64,000 nt of DNA, taken from assembly GCA_963789355.1 (NCBI GenBank), contig CAWBKK010000001.1, positions 62,001-126,000 of the forward strand. The letters run 5' to 3'. The stretch comes from Gaiellasilicea sp963789355 (GTDB taxonomy: Bacteria > Actinomycetota > Thermoleophilia > Gaiellales > Gaiellaceae). Below the pieces are notes generated by a model. That model was given only the letters and a program-made list of their open reading frames with translations, made no database searches and was not told the origin of the DNA. The position numbers were made by a program, and so were the translations under genes. Shown in pieces: positions 59,821 to 64,000 of the stretch. The stretch's first letter is position 1. Each line of letters starts with the position of its first letter.

Positions 59821-60746
59821 TACGACTCCCTGGTCCGCGGGTCGAGCGCGTCCCGGAGCCCGTCGGCGACGAAGTTGGCGCAGAGGACGAGCGTGGCGAT
59901 CGCGACCGAGGGGACGATGATCGCGGTCGGATGGCTGCGGAAGACGGTGCGCCCTTCGTTCGCCATCGCGCCCCACGACGCGTCCGGGGGACTGATCCCG
60001 AGACCGATGAAAGAGAGGAACGCCTCGCCGAGGATCACGCCCGGCAGCTCGAGGAAGATCGCGATGATCAGCACGCCGAGGGTGTTCGGCAAGAGGTGGC
60101 GCCCGAGGATCCGGTACCAGCGCGCCCCGACCGCCTTGGCCGCGCGCACGTAGTCGTTCTCCTTCAGGGTCAGGACCTGGCCACGGACGATCCGGGCGGT
60201 CGTGAACCAGCTCGCGATCGAGAGCGCGATCATCATCGTCCAGGTGTTCGTGCGGCCGATGATCGCGAGCGTGATGATCGCGAAGGGCAGATAAGGGAGG
60301 CCATAGAGCGCGTCGAGGAACCGCATCAGCCCGTTGTCGAGCCGACCGCCGATGAAGCCGGAGATGGCGCCGTAGACGACGCCGATCAGGAGGATCGCGA
60401 GCGTGGCGCCGAAGCCGATCAGGATCGAGACGCGCCCTCCGAGAGCCGTCCGAGTGAACAGGTCGCGCCCGAACTTGTCCGTGCCGAACGGGTGCTCGGC
60501 GCTCACGGACTGGCTCGCGATCGTGAAGTCGATCTTGTTCGGGTCGTATGGCGAGGCGATCGGCGCGATCAGGCAGTAGAGAAGCACGACGACGAAGACG
60601 ACGCCGGCGATGACCGCAGCCTTGTTCCGGACGTAGCGTCGCCAGGCATCCTTCCACAGGTTCGTCTGGCGGATCGGCGCGCCGGACGCGGACGAAGCAC
60701 CGGGCTCCGTGGCCAGGGACTCCTCTCGTGCGTCGGTGACGCTCAT
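59820..60746 (-). CDS. oppC: Oligopeptide ABC transporter permease OppC
   Basis: A 308-residue permease. One N-terminal helix (AVIAGVVFVVVLLYCLIAP), then the GTDKFGRDLFTR motif, five more helices and EAA loop YVRAAKAVGARWYRILGRHLLPN. C-terminal LSFIGLGISPPDASWGAM is typical of OppC/DppC. The gene overlaps oppB by 4 nt and its stop shares a base with the start of oppD. Clearly distinct from the DppC-like permease at the left end of the window. Confidence 0.95.
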   Translation of the reverse strand: MSVTDAREESLATEPGASSASGAPIRQTNLWKDAWRRYVRNKAAVIAGVVFVVVLLYCLIAPIASPYDPNKIDFTIASQSVSAEHPFGTDKFGRDLFTRTALGGRVSILIGFGATLAILLIGVVYGAISGFIGGRLDNGLMRFLDALYGLPYLPFAIITLAIIGRTNTWTMMIALSIASWFTTARIVRGQVLTLKENDYVRAAKAVGARWYRILGRHLLPNTLGVLIIAIFLELPGVILGEAFLSFIGLGISPPDASWGAMANEGRTVFRSHPTAIIVPSVAIATLVLCANFVADGLRDALDPRTRES

Positions 60747-61669
60747 GTGCGCACGTCCCGCGTCCGGGGATCGAGGATGCCGTAGAGGATGTCGACCACG
60801 AGATTCGCGACGATCACGATCACCGAAAGGAGCACGGTCAGGCCCATCACGACCGAGTAGTCGCGGTTGCTCACCGAGTCGACGAACTGCTGGCCGACGC
60901 CGGGAATGTTGAAGATCAGCTCGATCACGAACGAGCCCGTGATGATGAAGCCGAGCAGCGGCCCGGCGGCCGTCACGACCGGGATCAGCGAGTTACGGAG
61001 CACGTGCAGCCCGACGACGCGCCGATAGCGGAGACCCTTCGCCTTCGCGGTGCGGACGTAGTCCTGCTGCAGCGTCTCGAGCATCGTCCCGCGCACGAGA
61101 CGGGCAAACAGCGCCATCGGCCCAAACCCGAGCGCGATCGACGGCAGGATCTTGTGCTCCCAGGTCGTCCAGCCGCTCGTCGGGAACCAGCCCGCCTTCA
61201 GAGCGACGAAGTAGATCAGCAGTGTCGCGACCAGGAAGCTCGGGACGGAGTGAAAGACGTTGGAGACGAACATGGCGGTGTAGTCGACCCAGGTGTTGTG
61301 GCGCAGCGCAGCGATCATCCCGAGCGGCACGCCGAGGATCAGCGCAAAGAGGAAGGCGAAGACACCGAGCTGGATTGACGTCGGGAAGTGGGTCTTGACG
61401 ATGTCGTTGACGTCGCGGCCGCGAACGACGAGCGAAGGGCCGAGATCGAACGTGGCGACACCCTTTACGTAGTGGGCGTACTGGAGGTACCACGGGTCGT
61501 TGACGTGGAACTTCTCCTCCAGGTTCCGCTGCGTCGCCTCGGTGACCGCGCGCTCCGACTGGCGGAACGGGTTGCCGCCGATCTGCCGCATCATCATGAA
61601 GGTCAGGAAGATGACCACCAGCAAGACTGGGATCGTCCAGAAGACCCGCCTGACGATGAACTTGAGCAT
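60743..61669 (-). CDS. oppB: Oligopeptide ABC transporter permease OppB
   Basis: A 308-residue permease with an N-terminal helix (VFWTIPVLLVVIFLTFMMM), an extracytoplasmic loop with FHVNDPWYLQYAHYVKG and FDLGPSLVVRGRDV, then five helices, EAA loop YVRTAKAKGLRYRRVVGLHVLRN and the FNIPGVGQQFVDSV motif of OppB. It follows oppA after a 78-nt gap containing a strong hairpin, and overlaps oppC by 4 nt. Confidence 0.95.
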   Translation of the reverse strand: MLKFIVRRVFWTIPVLLVVIFLTFMMMRQIGGNPFRQSERAVTEATQRNLEEKFHVNDPWYLQYAHYVKGVATFDLGPSLVVRGRDVNDIVKTHFPTSIQLGVFAFLFALILGVPLGMIAALRHNTWVDYTAMFVSNVFHSVPSFLVATLLIYFVALKAGWFPTSGWTTWEHKILPSIALGFGPMALFARLVRGTMLETLQQDYVRTAKAKGLRYRRVVGLHVLRNSLIPVVTAAGPLLGFIITGSFVIELIFNIPGVGQQFVDSVSNRDYSVVMGLTVLLSVIVIVANLVVDILYGILDPRTRDVRT

Positions 61670-61697
61670 GACCGCCCCCTACCCCAGTTGGAGATTT

Positions 61698-61736
61698 CCG
61701 AACGGGGCGAAGCGCTCAGCGCCCCGCCCCGTTCGG
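61698..61736 (-). terminator. Strong hairpin between oppA and oppB (attenuator or mRNA-stabilising stem)
   Basis: An 11-bp perfect inverted repeat, CCGAACGGGGC (61698-61708) and GCCCCGTTCGG (61726-61736), with a 17-nt loop that holds an inner GCGC-TCA-GCGC stem. It is not followed by a U tract on the minus strand. Such structures after the binding-protein gene often protect the 5' mRNA and lower expression of the transport genes. Confidence 0.7.
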
Positions 61737-61747
61737 TTGGTGCGTGA

Positions 61748-63415
61748 CTACTCGGTGACGACGACCTTGGTCAGGTCGACCTGGTCGAGCAGGTTGCGGT
61801 CGAACGACTCCTTGATCGACTCCCGCTCGAGGCCCTGATAGGTGTAGTAGTAGAACGGGATCACGGGCATGTCGCCGTTCTCGCCGAAGAGGATGTCCTC
61901 GGCCTGACCGTAGAGCTCGTAGCGGGCATCGTTGTCAGCCGTGCCGCGAGCCTCCTCGATCAGCGCGTCGAACTCCTTGTTGCAGTAGTTCGTCGAGTTG
62001 TTGCCCGACTCGCACGTCCAGAGCTCGAGGAAGTTGATCGCATCGACGAAGTCGCCGATCCAGCCGAGCCGGTACGCGTCGACGTCCTTGTTCGGCGGCG
62101 GCCCGAGGAACTCCAGGTACTGCTGGAACTCCTGCTGCTTGATCGTGCTCTCGATCCCGAGCTCCTTCCAGGCAGCCTGGATGCCGACCGCGATCTCGCG
62201 GTGGCCCGGTGAGTCGTTGATGTAGAGCGTGATCGTCTTCTTCGGGCTGGCGACCTCGCTCATCAGCTGCTTCGCCTGTTCCATGTCGCCCTCCGGCGGC
62301 AGCCACGGCGAGGCCGGATTGATGGCGTCGTAGCCGGGCATGCCCTCGGGCGTGAAGCCCGTGGCCGGGATCTGATCGGCCTGGGAGATGTTGTCGATCA
62401 GCGACTGCCGCGGGATCGCGAGCGCCATCGCGCGGCGCTGCTTCACGTCGGTGATGTTCTTGACGTTGATCCCGTGGTAGTAGGTGCCGAGCGCCTCGTA
62501 CTTCTCGTACTCGGGCGTCTCCTTCAGGCGGGCCGTCTCGTCGGGAGGCAGCGTCTCGAGCACGTCCACCTCGCCGGCCTCGAAGGCCTGCACGGCGGTC
62601 GTGCCGTCCTCGATCATGCGGCCGTTGACGCGGGTGAGCTTGACGCTCGCGGCGTCGCGCCACTCCTCCCACTTGACGAGGTCGATCGACTGGCTGTGCT
62701 GCCACGCCTCGAGCTTGAACGGCCCGTTGGTGACGATGTTCGCCGCCTCGGTCCACTTGTCGCCGAACTTGTCGACGGTCGCCTTGTGGACGGCGAGGAA
62801 CGAGTGATGTGCGGACTGCTGGACGAACCAGGGCTGCGCGCTCGTCAGGGTGACGACGAGGGTCTTGTCGTCCGTCGCCTCGACGCCCATCTTGGCGGCG
62901 AGCGCCTCGCAGTCGGTCTTCTTGGGGTCGCAGCTGTTGTACTCCTGCGCGCCGACGATCCCGTAGAACTGGTACGCGTAGTCCGCGGCCAGCTCCGGCG
63001 AGACGGTGCGCTTCCAGGAGTACTCGAAGTCCTGCGCCGTGACCGGGTCGCCGTTCGTCCACTTCAGGTCGTCACGGAGCACGTAGGTGACGGTCTTGCC
63101 GTCCTCGCTCGTCTCGACCGACTCGGCCGCGGCCGGGATCGGCTCGAGGTCTTCGCCGAGCTTGACGAGCGGATCCATGATGTTGAACAGGATGTTCGCG
63201 GAGGTGAGGTCGCTCGCGAGCCCGGGATCGAGGGACGGGGGCTCGGTGCCCCAGTTCACGGTGATCACCTGCTCGGCGGCTTCGCTCCCGCCGGTGTCTC
63301 CGGTAGTCGCGCCGGGGTCTGCAGTCTCGTCGTCGCTGCCGCCGCAGCCGGCCGCGACCAGGGCGAGGCTCGTGACGAGCAGCGCGAGCCACAGCCAGAG
63401 GGTCTTGATCCTCAT
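61748..63415 (-). CDS. oppA: Oligopeptide-binding lipoprotein OppA
   Basis: A 555-residue SBP family 5 lipoprotein. The signal peptide ends in the lipobox VAAGC (LALVAAGCGGSDDE), with the lipid-modified Cys at residue 24. Family motifs are NWGTEPPSLDPGLASD near 55, YVLRDDLKWTNGDPVTAQDFEYSWKRTVSPE and ITLYINDSPGHREIAVGIQAAWKELGIESTIKQQEFQQYL. It captures peptides outside the membrane and passes them to OppBC. GAAGGAAGG lies upstream of ATG 63415. It is the first gene of the operon. Confidence 0.95.
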   Translation of the reverse strand: MRIKTLWLWLALLVTSLALVAAGCGGSDDETADPGATTGDTGGSEAAEQVITVNWGTEPPSLDPGLASDLTSANILFNIMDPLVKLGEDLEPIPAAAESVETSEDGKTVTYVLRDDLKWTNGDPVTAQDFEYSWKRTVSPELAADYAYQFYGIVGAQEYNSCDPKKTDCEALAAKMGVEATDDKTLVVTLTSAQPWFVQQSAHHSFLAVHKATVDKFGDKWTEAANIVTNGPFKLEAWQHSQSIDLVKWEEWRDAASVKLTRVNGRMIEDGTTAVQAFEAGEVDVLETLPPDETARLKETPEYEKYEALGTYYHGINVKNITDVKQRRAMALAIPRQSLIDNISQADQIPATGFTPEGMPGYDAINPASPWLPPEGDMEQAKQLMSEVASPKKTITLYINDSPGHREIAVGIQAAWKELGIESTIKQQEFQQYLEFLGPPPNKDVDAYRLGWIGDFVDAINFLELWTCESGNNSTNYCNKEFDALIEEARGTADNDARYELYGQAEDILFGENGDMPVIPFYYYTYQGLERESIKESFDRNLLDQVDLTKVVVTE

Positions 63416-63502
63416 CGATAAGTCCTTCCTTCGTTTACATGAACGCAGCGGCGCGGATGGAACGCCGTACTCTTCCTTGCCGTGTATACCGGTCTCAAAC
63501 CT

Positions 63503-63977
63503 GTGAAATGGTGGTCTTTACGTGGCGCATACGCGGGCGCAACGCTAGCGGTGCTCTTTGCTGCCGTGACCGCCCCTCCGGCAGCCGCGCATCTGGACGT
63601 CCTGCCGCGGTTCGTCGAGCAGGGAGCGCTGGCCGAGATCCGCGTCGAGCTGCCGCGACTTCGTCCCGGCCCGCCGCCCCGACGGCTCGAGCTCGAGGGT
63701 GTCGGGATCGAGGTGATCTCCACCCGTCTCGCCGCGAGAGTCGGGGAGGAGACACGCTGGACGGTACGGCTCCGCGCGACCGCCGAGCCGGGCGTCGCCG
63801 AGATCGAGCTTCGGGCCGTCTACGCGGACGGAGAGTCCGTGGAGGTGGACGAGCAGCTGACGATCCTCCCCGCGCCGCGAGACCGCCGGCTTCCCCTGGG
63901 CACCGGTCGTTGCCGGCGTGGTGGTGGCCATTGCGGTGGTGATCGTCTCGTTGCGCCTGGCTCGCCGAAAAGCCTGA
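63503..63977 (+). pseudogene. Secreted, membrane-anchored small beta protein (YcnI-like), interrupted by a +1 frameshift near 63877
   Basis: The first frame codes a signal peptide (VKWWSLRGAYAGATLAVLFAAVTAPPAAA) followed by AHLDVLPRFVEQGALAEIRVELPRL, resembling YcnI-like or copper-resistance-type surface proteins that begin after cleavage at His. It breaks at ILPAP. The next frame continues ETAGFPWAPVVAGVVVAIAVVIVSLRLARRKA and stops at 63977, a perfect C-terminal membrane anchor. Removing one base in GCGCCGCGAG (63873-63881) restores a 157-residue protein. A start at GTG 63482 is possible; GTG 63503 fits the TATACC box at 63485-63490 better. It is divergent from oppA. Family link is tentative. 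Confidence 0.7.
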
Positions 63978-64000
63978 TAGCGTCAGCAGCCGTGCTGTTC

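Overview
The window is 64 kb of high-GC, gene-dense bacterial chromosome. Actinobacterial traits suggest Actinomycetota: a PadR regulator, FliA/WhiG-type and SigB/F-type sigma factors, a SpoIID/LytB protein, an EF-G-like second GTPase, and several genes whose -10 box sits 6 nt before the start codon. The IPLGS/PLGSI pentapeptide protein, the secreted Q/N-rich repeats and the small gene content fit the deep-branching class Thermoleophilia best. No rRNA is present, so this placement is inference. No phage, IS element, CRISPR array or replication origin was seen.

Layout. 1-2459 (minus): a dipeptide/nickel-type ABC importer (two permeases plus a truncated ATPase) without a substrate-binding protein. 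2546-8429: a signalling block with an orphan receiver domain, a large AAA-LuxR regulator, a NarL-type response regulator and a triple-GAF histidine kinase. 8612-15813 (plus): a metabolic run (alpha/beta hydrolase, crotonase, nitroreductase, CapK/PaaK-like ligase, site-2 protease, MFS exporter); two of these genes are frameshifted. 15.9-25.7 kb: housekeeping and regulatory genes, including tRNA-Gly, RNase H, aldehyde dehydrogenase, an HtrA-like anchored protease, LysE exporter, PadR with its operator, EF-G-like GTPase, desaturase, FliA/WhiG sigma and tRNA-Trp. 26-30 kb: HD-GYP protein and the carboxyltransferase subunit of a methylcrotonyl-type carboxylase. Its biotin subunit (41.1 kb), a crotonase (39.0 kb) and an acyl-CoA dehydrogenase (56.8 kb) could complete a leucine or branched-chain catabolic route scattered over the window.

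29.7-36.6 kb is a cell-surface block: an Ig-like secreted protein, a 795-residue protein built of nine Q/N-rich repeats, and a secreted Trp-rich (WNW) protein that carries the same short NISVRV-SPGDNG box. A SigB/F-type sigma factor is divergent from it, followed by a ribbon-helix-helix protein with a membrane tail. 43.7-52.9 kb encodes one giant secreted protein of about 3,069 residues, interrupted by a single-base frameshift. Its parts are three beta-helix modules, two arrays of PLGSI pentapeptides, a gingipain-like (C25) protease region and a C-terminal PD40 propeller. It is divergent from a 1,261-residue cyclase-AAA-TPR regulator. 57.9-63.4 kb (minus) is a complete oppABCDF operon with a strong hairpin between oppA and oppB.

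Four genes each carry a net +1 frameshift, repairable by removing one base in a GC-rich run (near 9281, 10770, 48137 and 63877). This looks more like systematic sequence or assembly error than gene decay, and should be settled before any of the four is called a pseudogene.
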